A stretch of DNA of 34,396 nt from assembly GCA_017415805.1 (NCBI GenBank), contig JAFQEC010000035.1, forward strand, positions 1 through 34,396. Reading direction: 5' to 3'. Both the position numbers and the translations under genes were made by a program. Under the pieces are notes generated by a model that was not told the origin of the DNA, did no database searches, and worked only from the letters and a program-made list of their open reading frames with translations. This stretch comes from Clostridia bacterium (GTDB taxonomy: Bacteria > Bacillota > Clostridia > Oscillospirales > CAG-272). The stretch's first letter is position 1. Each line of letters opens with the position of its first letter. Positions 7,179 to 14,378 of the stretch are shown piece by piece.

Positions 7179-9086
7179 TTATTCGTTGCCGTCACCGGCC
7201 TCGTTGCCGTCACCCTCGTCGCCCTCCTCAAGGATGACGAACTCGTCACGAAGGGCGATCTTCCAGTAGCCCTTCTGCTTGGTCTCAGTGAAGTCGGCGT
7301 TGCAGAAGAAGCTGCTGTCGGGCTTCGAGATCTTGCTCGAGCGCAGCGATACGTTCTGGTTGTAAACGATCGGGATAGCGGGCATATCGCGCATCAGGAT
7401 CTCCTCGGCCTCGTGCAAGAGCTTTGCACGCTCCTTGTTCTTCTCGGCGGCGAAGGCCTGCTCGATCTTGGCCTCGTATTCGCCGTTTTGGTAGCCCGTG
7501 ATGTGGGGCGTCAGCGCGCCGTCCTCGCGGGTCAGATCCGTAGCGTTGCCTGAGAATGCGGTTGCAAAGGGAGCAAGATAGCCGAACGCATCGGGCGAGG
7601 TGGCGACCAGATCCAGTGCGATCACCTCAAAGCTGCCCGATTGCAGTGCCTCGCGGTAAGCACTGCGGCTATATCCCGCAGGCTCGGTATAAAACTCGCC
7701 CGGCATCTGGGGGTCCTCTACTTGATTCATTACGGGATAGGGCGAGAGCTTGTTGACCTTAACCTTAAAGCCAAGGCCCTCCGAGCCCCATGCTGCGGCG
7801 ATGAGCTCGGCCATTGCCAGATGCTCCTCGTCGTTTGCATCCACGGTGATCGAGAAGGAGTAAGAGGACGCCTTGATGCCCGCCTCAGAGAGCAGCTTTT
7901 GTGCTTGCTCCATGTTGGCGGTGGCGGTGATATAGGATTCGGCCTTCTTGCGGAACGTGGCGTTGCGATCCGCACGGTTGAGAACGGTAAGAGGAACGAT
8001 GCCATCGGCGGCAGTGGCGTAGACTAGGGCCTTGGCAATATCCTCACGGTTGATGGCAAGCGAGAGTGCCTGGCGCACGTTGGTGTTCGCAAAGAGCCTG
8101 ACACCCGAATCCGAGCCCGCCTTTTGCACAAAAGCGTTCTGGTTCAGATAGTAGACGTGCGTCGAGGGTGCATCGGTGATCTTGAGCTTCTTGAGAATTT
8201 CGGCAAAGGCGGGATCCTCGCGCAGCTCCATCGGAATGCGGCCGAAGTAGTAGAGCGCGCCCTGCTCCTCGCTGTTGAAGAGTCCAAGCTGGTCGGCGAT
8301 CGGCGTCTTGTAATCGACCACGATGCGGTAGGGCTTCACGCTCTTATCCACGTCGTCCTTATCGCGGTCACGGAAGTAATAACCGTTGCGCTCCAGGATG
8401 AAGCCGTCCTTCTCCTCATAATCCATCGAACGCAGCATGAAGGGGCCGCTGCAGATCACGGTGCTGCTCTTTTTGCCCCAGTCGGGGTTGACCTCTACGA
8501 TGTCGTCACGCAAGGGGTAAAGTGCGGGCGAGCAGAGCGCGAGCAGGAAGGTGTCCAGATCAATGGGACCCTCAAACTGGATCTCCAGCGTCGAGGAGTC
8601 CACCACCACAACACCCAGATCGTCAATGGTCATGCCAACCTCGGCCGCTACGATGCGACGTGCGTTCTTGATGTCGTAGAGCAGTGCGGTCGCGGGATGC
8701 GAGGTTGCAGAATCAAAGAGCCGACGGAAGGCGAACTGGGCATCGTTGGCGGTGATCTTCACGCCGTCGGACCAGCAGGTCTCCTTGAGGGTCAGGGTGA
8801 GGTAATATTTGCCCTCATCCTCGTCCTCTACGTACTCATAATCGTCAACCAGCGCCTTCTTGGGATCGCCGTCCTCATCGGCCTCAAACAGACCCGCAAA
8901 GAGCAGGCTGACGATCTGAAGCGTAGCCTCGTTGTCAAAGGCGTTGAGGGGATCGACGTCGTAGATCGGCTCGGTCAAATACATGCGAATGTACGCGCCC
9001 TTGTCTTCCTCGTTTTTTGCGCAGGCGGTAAAGCAGAGCAGTACCGAGGCAAAGCAGAGAACAAGAGCGATCACGCGCTTCATCAT
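7179..9086 (-). CDS. Peptide-binding lipoprotein (SBP family 5, OppA-like)
   Basis: Extracytoplasmic solute-binding protein of the oligopeptide/dipeptide ABC transporter class. The signal peptide MMKRVIALVLCFASVLL leads to a lipobox FTAC, with the lipidated Cys at residue 22. The mature part shows family-5 features: TWSDG-like CWSDGVKITANDAQFAFRRL, NVRQALSLAINREDI, and a C-terminal RAKLLHEAEEILMRDMPAIPI. The ATG at 9086 has AAAGGAGG 8 bases upstream; the longer reading to 9317 has no such site. The 635-residue protein ends in an acidic Gly-rich tail with a repeated GDGNE motif. No permease or ATPase gene is adjacent, so it is an orphan binding protein that must partner with distant transporter subunits or act in sensing. 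Confidence 0.92.
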   Translation of the reverse strand: MMKRVIALVLCFASVLLCFTACAKNEEDKGAYIRMYLTEPIYDVDPLNAFDNEATLQIVSLLFAGLFEADEDGDPKKALVDDYEYVEDEDEGKYYLTLTLKETCWSDGVKITANDAQFAFRRLFDSATSHPATALLYDIKNARRIVAAEVGMTIDDLGVVVVDSSTLEIQFEGPIDLDTFLLALCSPALYPLRDDIVEVNPDWGKKSSTVICSGPFMLRSMDYEEKDGFILERNGYYFRDRDKDDVDKSVKPYRIVVDYKTPIADQLGLFNSEEQGALYYFGRIPMELREDPAFAEILKKLKITDAPSTHVYYLNQNAFVQKAGSDSGVRLFANTNVRQALSLAINREDIAKALVYATAADGIVPLTVLNRADRNATFRKKAESYITATANMEQAQKLLSEAGIKASSYSFSITVDANDEEHLAMAELIAAAWGSEGLGFKVKVNKLSPYPVMNQVEDPQMPGEFYTEPAGYSRSAYREALQSGSFEVIALDLVATSPDAFGYLAPFATAFSGNATDLTREDGALTPHITGYQNGEYEAKIEQAFAAEKNKERAKLLHEAEEILMRDMPAIPIVYNQNVSLRSSKISKPDSSFFCNADFTETKQKGYWKIALRDEFVILEEGDEGDGNEAGDGNE

Positions 9087-9153
9087 GTGGTGTACCTCCT
9101 TTGGGTAAAGAGCTGTGGATATATGTGTGCACGTATGCGATAATATCTTCTGT

Positions 9154-9182
9154 ATTATAGCATAATCGGGATGCAAATTCAA
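9154..9182 (-). promoter_or_regulatory. Sigma-A promoter of OppA-like lipoprotein
   Basis: On the minus strand TTGAAT (9177-9182) and TATAAT (9154-9159) are 17 bases apart. The leader is about 60 bases. Confidence 0.78.
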
Positions 9183-9332
9183 GCGTTCGGCGCGAGAAAA
9201 GAAGAAGGTTTGGGCAATTGCACAATAATTTTTGCGAAAAACATGCAATTTGCACATAGAAAAAAGCAAAAGGGAGACACTAAATTCGCAAAATGTTACA
9301 GAACTGAAACCAAGCAAAGGGGGAGGGCGTGT

Positions 9333-10211
9333 ATGGAGGATTTTGCGCGCAGCGATCTGGCCGCCGAATGTGGGGCGGGAACGGAGGGAGAGGGTGTTCG
9401 CGTCTCACGCGCCGAGGCGGGCGGATGCGAGATCCTTCGGGTGCAGATCAAAAGCGAGGAGGCGGCCGCGCGCATCCGTAAGCCGCAGGGACGCTATGTG
9501 ACGGTGGAGTGCGGAAACATCCGTATGCTCGACGAGGTCGAGAGCGAGCGTGTGAGCTGTGCCCTTGCTGTGGAGATCCGCGAAATGGCCGAGCGCATGT
9601 GCGGGAGGCGCGTGGGGCAGGGCTTTTCTGTGCTGGTGGCGGGACTTGGAAATGCCGAGATCACGCCCGATGCCGTGGGGCCCGAAACCGTGCGGCGGCT
9701 TTCGGTCACGCGCCATTTGCGGCGATTTGACACGGCCCTTTTCTCCACGCTCGGGCTTTGCGAGATCGCGGCGCTCACCCCCGGGGTGCTGGGGCAAACG
9801 GGGCTGGAGACCGTGGAGCTTGTGCAGGGAGCGGCAAGATCGGCACAGCCCGATCTTGTGATCGCCGTGGATGCGTTGGCTGCGCGCTCGACCGATCGCC
9901 TTGCCGCCACCGTTCAGCTCTCGGATACGGGGATTCATCCGGGCTCTGGCATCGGCAATGCGCGCCGCGCCCTCAACCGCGAGACCGTGGGTGTGCCCGT
10001 GATGGCGATTGGCGTGCCGACGGTGGTGGATTCCGCTACGTTGGCGGCCGATCTGCTCGCGCGTGCGGGGCATACCGAGCCCGATGAGGCTCTGCGCGCC
10101 GAGCTGGAAAACGGGCGCAGCTTTTTCGTTGCGCCAAAGGAGATCGACCTGCTGGTCTCCTCGGTGGGCGTCTTGCTTGCCGCCGCACTGGAAAAGGCGT
10201 TTACTGTTTAA
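9333..10211 (+). CDS. gpr: Germination (spore) protease GPR
   Basis: Aspartic-type protease that degrades small acid-soluble spore proteins at germination. The 292-residue sequence carries the family blocks: RSDLAAE at the N terminus, KPQGRYVTVE, AGLGNAEITPDAVGPE, VTRH, PGVLGQTGLET, AVDALAARS, TGIHPGSGIGNAR and VPVMAIGVPTVVDS. The catalytic aspartates of the family correspond to D113 and D180. Only five residues precede RSDLAAE, so the usual autocleaved propeptide is very short or absent with this start. The ATG at 9333 follows AAAGGGGGAGG, and further in-frame ATGs upstream lack a site. I found no clear forespore sigma-G promoter. It is a single-gene unit ending in a terminator, and spoIIP does not follow it. 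Confidence 0.93.
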   Translation: MEDFARSDLAAECGAGTEGEGVRVSRAEAGGCEILRVQIKSEEAAARIRKPQGRYVTVECGNIRMLDEVESERVSCALAVEIREMAERMCGRRVGQGFSVLVAGLGNAEITPDAVGPETVRRLSVTRHLRRFDTALFSTLGLCEIAALTPGVLGQTGLETVELVQGAARSAQPDLVIAVDALAARSTDRLAATVQLSDTGIHPGSGIGNARRALNRETVGVPVMAIGVPTVVDSATLAADLLARAGHTEPDEALRAELENGRSFFVAPKEIDLLVSSVGVLLAAALEKAFTV

Positions 10212-10213
10212 TA

Positions 10214-10249
10214 AAAAAGCCGCGAAACGGATACCGTTCGCGGCTTTTT
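10214..10249 (+). terminator. Terminator of gpr
   Basis: AAAAAGCCGCGAA faces TTCGCGGCTTTTT, with an extra CGG/CCG pairing in the apex and a T-run on the 3' side. Confidence 0.88.
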
Positions 10250-10275
10250 GCTCAAACATGGTGGCTTCCACTTGG

Positions 10276-10294
10276 CTCCCTTGTGAAAAGGGAG
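10276..10294. repeat. Partial palindromic repeat
   Basis: CTCCCTT (10276-10282) faces AAGGGAG (10288-10294) inside TTGGCTCCCTTGTGA. The core CCCTTGTGA also occurs in the left arm of the larger element at 10922-11032, suggesting a degenerate half copy of the same repeat type. Confidence 0.4.
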
Positions 10295-10391
10295 GCATTG
10301 GTACATATTTTGTATGTAGCATGCGCTATGATTGGCAAGCGGCTTATATATCATTTCGCACGGCCTCATTTGCACAGGTGTAATTTGCGCA

Positions 10392-10415
10392 CGCATTTTT
10401 GCGTGTAAAAATGCG
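10392..10415 (+). other. Hairpin upstream of RHH gene, two alternative folds
   Basis: CGCATTTTT (10392-10400) pairs with AAAAATGCG (10407-10415). The overlapping CACGC/GCGTG (10390-10405) forms a competing, smaller hairpin. It lies about 55 bases before the RHH start codon. Only a weak promoter-like TAAAAT (10442-10447) is seen nearby. Confidence 0.3.
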
Positions 10416-10468
10416 GTGTTTTCTTCTTTGCAAAATTTCTGTAAAATAGATGCAAGGGGAGTGATGAG

Positions 10469-10660
10469 ATGTTTGAGGTGAAAAAGACGGAGCACATAAA
10501 TAAAACCTTTCGCATTCCACTCGATCTGGTGCGAGAGCTGGAGCAGCTTGCACAGGCAGAAAACGTTTCGTTGAATAACCTCGTTGTACAATGCTGTGAA
10601 TATGCGCTTCAAAGAAGCGGCAAAAGCGATTGTCTGCGAAAGGACGGGAACGGGAAATGA
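10469..10660 (+). CDS. Ribbon-helix-helix (Arc/CopG-like) DNA-binding protein
   Basis: A 63-residue protein. The N-terminal strand NKTFRIPLDL (about residues 11-20) is followed by helix VRELEQLAQAENV and helix SLNNLVVQCCEYALQ, the strand-helix-helix layout of Arc/MetJ-type repressors that bind DNA as dimers. The start has AAGGGGA (10454-10460) 8 bases upstream. Its stop codon overlaps the start of the AbrB gene (ATGA at 10657-10660), implying coupled translation. It resembles antitoxin-type regulators, but no toxin gene is present next to it. Confidence 0.82.
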   Translation: MFEVKKTEHINKTFRIPLDLVRELEQLAQAENVSLNNLVVQCCEYALQRSGKSDCLRKDGNGK

Positions 10661-10881
10661 AAACAGTAAACTTGGACAAACTTTGCAGGATCGTGATCCC
10701 CGTTGAATATCGCAAGGCCTTGCAGATTGACGCAGGCTCTGCGTTGACGGTGTGCATGGAAAAAGGAGCAATCGTTATTCGTCCCACGAGTGCGAGCTGC
10801 AGGATTTGTGGCGGAAAGGCAGTGGCAGATGCTTCGTTACCCCTGTGCCGCGCTTGTATTGCACAGGTAAAGAAAATATAA
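10657..10881 (+). CDS. AbrB/SpoVT-type regulator with C-terminal zinc ribbon
   Basis: A 74-residue protein. Residues 1-43 (VNLDKLCRIVIPVEYRKAL ... AIVIRP) form an AbrB-type swapped-hairpin DNA-binding domain, as in transition-state regulators of Firmicutes. The C-terminal part has C48-x2-C51 and C64-x2-C67, an apparent zinc ribbon replacing the usual AbrB multimerisation domain. Translation starts at the ATG that overlaps the RHH stop codon; an upstream in-frame ATG at 10630 inside the RHH gene is unlikely. Together the two genes form a two-protein regulatory unit of unknown target. Confidence 0.85.
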   Translation: MKTVNLDKLCRIVIPVEYRKALQIDAGSALTVCMEKGAIVIRPTSASCRICGGKAVADASLPLCRACIAQVKKI

Positions 10882-10921
10882 AAAGGGCTATCACATTTAT
10901 GCTTCGGAATTGCACAATGTG

Positions 10922-11032
10922 CCTTCCCTTGTGAGGGAAGGGGGACCGCGTTAGCGGTGGATGAGTAGTAATTTGCGTTACGAACACCTCATCCGTCTCG
11001 CTTCGCGAGCCACCTTCTCCCACCGGAGAAGG
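10922..11032. repeat. REP/MITE-like palindromic extragenic element
   Basis: A 111-base imperfect inverted repeat built from nested hairpins: CCTTCCCT/AGGGAAGG (10922-10941), ACCGC/GCGGT (10945-10958), outer GGATGAG (10959-10965) facing CTCATCC (10988-10994), CTCGC/GCGAG (10997-11009) and CCTTCTCC/GGAGAAGG (11013-11032). The left half is nearly the reverse complement of the right half. It has no coding capacity, and the arrangement recalls non-autonomous palindromic repeats seen in gut Clostridia (recollection, not a search). On the plus strand the last hairpin is followed by CTATTTTT, so it could also terminate the AbrB transcript. Confidence 0.75.
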
Positions 11033-11077
11033 CTATTTTTATGCAACTTTGCTTGAATGCGATGGCCCCTTTTGTTC

Positions 11078-12253
11078 TCACTTCTGCAAGGATCTCACAA
11101 ATTTTTCCATGCGCGCCAGCGCCTCGGTGATGTGCTTGACCGAGTAGGCATACGAGATGCGCGCAAAGCCCTCGCCACTCTCACCGAAGGCGGTTCCGGG
11201 CACAATGGCACAGCGCTGCTCGTAGAGCAATCGGTTGCAGAACTCCTCGCTGGAAAGACCGAATTTGCGGATGTCGGGATAGATGTAGAACGCACCTTCG
11301 GGCTCAAAGGAATCAATGCCGATGCGTAGCAGCCCCTCGTAAATGTAGCGGCGTCTGCGGTCGTATTCCTCCACCATCATCTTGATGTCGTCGTCACCAT
11401 TTCGCAGTGCCTCCACGGCGGCCAGCTGGCTGGTGGTGGGGGAGCACATGATGGCGTATTGGTGGATCTTGAGCATCTGCTCGGTGATGGGCATGGGCGC
11501 GGCCAAAAAGCCCAGACGCCAGCCCGTCATGGCATAGGCCTTGGAAAAGCCGTTGACGATAATAGTACGTTCCTGCATGCCCTCGATCGCGGCGATCGAG
11601 GTGTGGTTACGGCCGTAGGTCATCTCGGCGTAGATCTCATCGGCCAAGATCACGATGTTGCTGTCGCGCAGGATGGCGGCCAGCTCCTCCAGCTCCTCGC
11701 GCGTGAGGATCGCACCCGTGGGGTTGTTCGGGAAGGGGAGCACCAGCATCTTGGTGCGCGGCGTAATGGCGGCCTTGAGAGCCGCAGGCGTGAGCTTGAA
11801 TTTCTCCTCAAATTTGGTCTCTACGATCACGGGAACGCCCTGCATCATGCGCACGATGGGATCGTAGCACACGAACGAGGGCGTCGGGATGATGACCTCA
11901 TCTCCCGGCTCCACCACGGCGCGGATGGCAAGGTCAATGGCCTCACTGCCACCCACGGTCACAATGGTCTGCTCAGGCGCGTAGGAAAGGCCGAAGCGGC
12001 GCTTGAGATAACGGGAGATCTCCTGCCGCAGCTTGGGCGTGCCTGCGTTGCCCGTGTAGTAGGTCTTGCCCTTTTGCAAGCTTTCGATGCCTGCCTCACG
12101 GATGTGCCACGGGGTCACGAAATCGGGCTGACCCACCGTGAGACCTACCACGTCCTTCATGGACGGGTCGTTGAGCAGATCAAAGAATTTTCGAATGCCC
12201 GATTTCTTTAGATCCACCACGGTCTTGGAAAGTACGGAATTATAGTCGATCAT
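11078..12253 (-). CDS. PLP-dependent aminotransferase, class I/II
   Basis: Transfers amino groups between amino and keto acids using pyridoxal phosphate. The 391-residue protein has fold-type I hallmarks: GQPDF near the N terminus, Y66 in the YYTGNAG loop, N177-P178-T179-G180, D205-E206-I207-Y208, the Schiff-base lysine K238 in NGFSKAYAMTGWRLGF, and the carboxylate-binding arginine near FARISYA. It resembles the AspC/PatA subgroup, so aspartate, branched-chain or aromatic substrates are all possible. Its start overlaps the stop of the Lrp gene (TGATG), so the two are translationally coupled, and Lrp/AsnC proteins commonly control amino-acid metabolism genes. Confidence 0.93.
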   Translation of the reverse strand: MIDYNSVLSKTVVDLKKSGIRKFFDLLNDPSMKDVVGLTVGQPDFVTPWHIREAGIESLQKGKTYYTGNAGTPKLRQEISRYLKRRFGLSYAPEQTIVTVGGSEAIDLAIRAVVEPGDEVIIPTPSFVCYDPIVRMMQGVPVIVETKFEEKFKLTPAALKAAITPRTKMLVLPFPNNPTGAILTREELEELAAILRDSNIVILADEIYAEMTYGRNHTSIAAIEGMQERTIIVNGFSKAYAMTGWRLGFLAAPMPITEQMLKIHQYAIMCSPTTSQLAAVEALRNGDDDIKMMVEEYDRRRRYIYEGLLRIGIDSFEPEGAFYIYPDIRKFGLSSEEFCNRLLYEQRCAIVPGTAFGESGEGFARISYAYSVKHITEALARMEKFVRSLQK

Positions 12254-12729
12254 CAGTTGCAGTTTCCTCTCTCGTCGACCTCTACCGTGCCGTAGATCAC
12301 ACCCTTGTCCTTGTACTTGCGCAGGACGAAGTGTGTGGCGGTGGAGATGACGTCCTCAATGGTTGCCAGCTTCTGTGCCACGAAATAGGCAACCTCCTTC
12401 ATGGTCTTGCCCTCGATGAGCACGGCAAGATCGTAGCCGCCCGACATCAGGTACAGATTCTGCACCTCGGGGTAGTTGTAGATGCGCTCGGCCACGCGGT
12501 CGAAGCCGCGGTCGCGCTGGGGGGTGATCTTGACCTCGATCAGAGCCGTCACGTACTCGCGGTCGGTCTTATCCCAGTCGATCATGGTCTTGTAGCCCAG
12601 GATCACGCCGTCCTGCTCGTATTGCTCGATGATCCTTTTGATATCGCCCTCCTCCTTCTTGCACATGACGGCAAGCTGCTCGGGCGTAAGGGTCGCATTG
12701 TCCTCTAAAAGCTTGAGAATGGTATCCAT
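12253..12729 (-). CDS. Lrp/AsnC-family transcriptional regulator
   Basis: A 158-residue regulator with an N-terminal helix-turn-helix (DTILKLLEDNATLTPEQLAV ... DIKRIIEQYEQDGVILGY) and a C-terminal RAM/AsnC effector domain (VTALIEVKITPQ ... LYLMSGGYDLAVLIEG). Such proteins form octamers and respond to amino acids. Its ribosome binding site TAAGGAG includes the stop codon of the upstream MutS-like gene, and its own stop overlaps the aminotransferase start, so the genes are one transcript. The likely role is feedback control of the aminotransferase or of amino-acid genes in general (inference). Confidence 0.92.
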   Translation of the reverse strand: MDTILKLLEDNATLTPEQLAVMCKKEEGDIKRIIEQYEQDGVILGYKTMIDWDKTDREYVTALIEVKITPQRDRGFDRVAERIYNYPEVQNLYLMSGGYDLAVLIEGKTMKEVAYFVAQKLATIEDVISTATHFVLRKYKDKGVIYGTVEVDERGNCN

Positions 12730-12740
12730 AGCGTTTCTCC

Positions 12741-14357
12741 TTAATCTTTCGTAATTTTCGCAATAATGTTGTCGTAGGTGAGGCCGTATTTCTCGGCAAT
12801 GTCGCGCGCGTAGCTCTTTCCGTCGGGCTTGGTGCGCAGGATACGGAAGGAGCGACGCCCCTCGCCCTCAATGCCTGCGACCAGCGTGTCGATCGGCACG
12901 CCGCCAACGGGTGCGGTGCGTGCGTTGATGTGGTCGATCTCGGCGGCCAGCTCGTGCAGGTGCGTGGAGAAGATACAATGGCAACCCACACGCGAGAGCC
13001 CTGCCAGCACCTCGGCGGCGATATAGGATGCCTCAAACGAGCCCGTCGAGGAGAGCGATTCGTCCAAAAGAACCAGGCTCTTGTCGGTGATCGCATCGAA
13101 GATCTCGCCAAGGCGTGCACACTCCTCACCCAGACGCCCCTTGTCAATGGTGTCGTCCGCGCCTGTGGGGAAGTGGGTGTGGATGCCGTCCACGGGGCTG
13201 ATGACTGCGTGATCGGCGGGGACAAAGAGCCCGAGCTGTGCCATAGCCTGGCAAAGCCCCACGGCGCAGGTGATGACCGATTTGCCGCCGCGGTTGGGGC
13301 CCGTGAGCACAAAGATCGCGGCCTGCTCGTCAAAGGCCAGATCGTTGGTGACGATCGGCTCGTCGATCTTGAGCGCCACTGCGGGATTGTAGAGCGCCTC
13401 GGCGCGGAATACGCGCGCGTCGGCAGGTGCGATCTCGGGCGCCGAGATGCGGTTGCCCTTGACCTGCAGGGCGCGCAGGAGATTGGTGCCCTTCACCAAG
13501 AACTCAAATTCGGGCAAGAGTGCGAGCAAAAACTCGGTGTTCTCCAGCACGTAGGTCTGCACGATCTTTTTCCAGGAGCGCAGGGATTGACGGTAGACCG
13601 CGTGAATGGCCGAATGGAAGGCGAGCGAGAGTGCGGTCTTCTGGTTCTCGCTTTGCTTTTTACCGAAGGGGACGAGGTCGGCGATGCAGGTGTAGCCGTC
13701 CTCCTTGGTGTTCAAGCGCAGGATCTTTTGCAGCGTGTCACCCGAACGGAAGGACCCGGGGTTGATCGAGAGCACGCCCGCCTCACGGGGGCGCAGCTGC
13801 GCGTCCAGGTTGACGCCGATGGTCACGCTCTTGATCTCGCGCACGCGGTTGGTCAGCTCCGCCAGACGCTGGTTGAGCTCGGCATAGTAGTCGCTTTCCA
13901 CAAGCTCCGTGATGAGCGCCGAAAGGCGACGGAAGGCCTCGCTTCGGTAGTTGGGCTTGTCGCGGCAGATGCCGTTGTAGAGCACGTCAATGCTCGAAAT
14001 ATAGAGCTCGATCTCGGTCATGCTGGAGAGATAGTCGTCGGTGTCACCGCTTTCCTCCTCGAGCCGCCGCAGCTCCGTGATGTCGAACAAAACGGGGATG
14101 AGGCGATCCAGCGTGCGCCCGATGTTGGCATGCGCCAGCAGATCGGCAAAGACCTCCTGACGGTAGCGGATGACCGCAGGATCTGCGGTCACAAATTCGC
14201 TGATGCTCGCACCCGAGAGGGGCAAAACCTCCGAGAGGCCCAGCTCCTCAAGCGTAAATTCGTCGATCGCAGGGGAATCCTCACCCGCGAAATGCGCGCG
14301 GCGCGTCTCGCCGTCGGGATAGAGCAGGCTGAAATCCTTGAAATCAAATTCTGCCAT
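12741..14357 (-). CDS. MutS-family ATPase lacking mismatch-recognition domain
   Basis: A 538-residue protein with a MutS domain III-like helical lever region (about 60-330) and the MutS ABC-type ATPase (about 345-510). Motifs are a Walker A TGPNRGGKSV (352-361; canonical MutS has TGPNMGGKST), a Walker B LVLLDE (428-433) followed by SLSSTG instead of IGRGTS, and the H-loop STHLHEL (464-470). The N-terminal mismatch-binding and connector domains of MutS are absent, and no Smr nuclease tail is present, so it is neither MutS1 nor MutS2. Related short MutS-like proteins occur in Firmicutes without a settled function. AAAGGAG lies 7 bases before the ATG. It lies between the PHP phosphatase and the Lrp gene. 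Confidence 0.85.
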   Translation of the reverse strand: MAEFDFKDFSLLYPDGETRRAHFAGEDSPAIDEFTLEELGLSEVLPLSGASISEFVTADPAVIRYRQEVFADLLAHANIGRTLDRLIPVLFDITELRRLEEESGDTDDYLSSMTEIELYISSIDVLYNGICRDKPNYRSEAFRRLSALITELVESDYYAELNQRLAELTNRVREIKSVTIGVNLDAQLRPREAGVLSINPGSFRSGDTLQKILRLNTKEDGYTCIADLVPFGKKQSENQKTALSLAFHSAIHAVYRQSLRSWKKIVQTYVLENTEFLLALLPEFEFLVKGTNLLRALQVKGNRISAPEIAPADARVFRAEALYNPAVALKIDEPIVTNDLAFDEQAAIFVLTGPNRGGKSVITCAVGLCQAMAQLGLFVPADHAVISPVDGIHTHFPTGADDTIDKGRLGEECARLGEIFDAITDKSLVLLDESLSSTGSFEASYIAAEVLAGLSRVGCHCIFSTHLHELAAEIDHINARTAPVGGVPIDTLVAGIEGEGRRSFRILRTKPDGKSYARDIAEKYGLTYDNIIAKITKD

Positions 14358-14378
14358 GGATAAGCTCCTTTGGGGATT

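Noticed and set aside
7179..9317. Longer OppA-like protein with 77 extra N-terminal residues
   Set aside because: The extra part crosses the sigma-A promoter, and the lipoprotein signal peptide begins at 9086 after AAAGGAGG.
10469..10881. Toxin-antitoxin system
   Set aside because: Both proteins are DNA-binding types. No toxin fold is encoded within or next to the pair.
12930..14363. 477-residue open frame antisense to the MutS-like gene
   Set aside because: Shadow of the real gene, which has clear ATPase motifs and a proper ribosome binding site.
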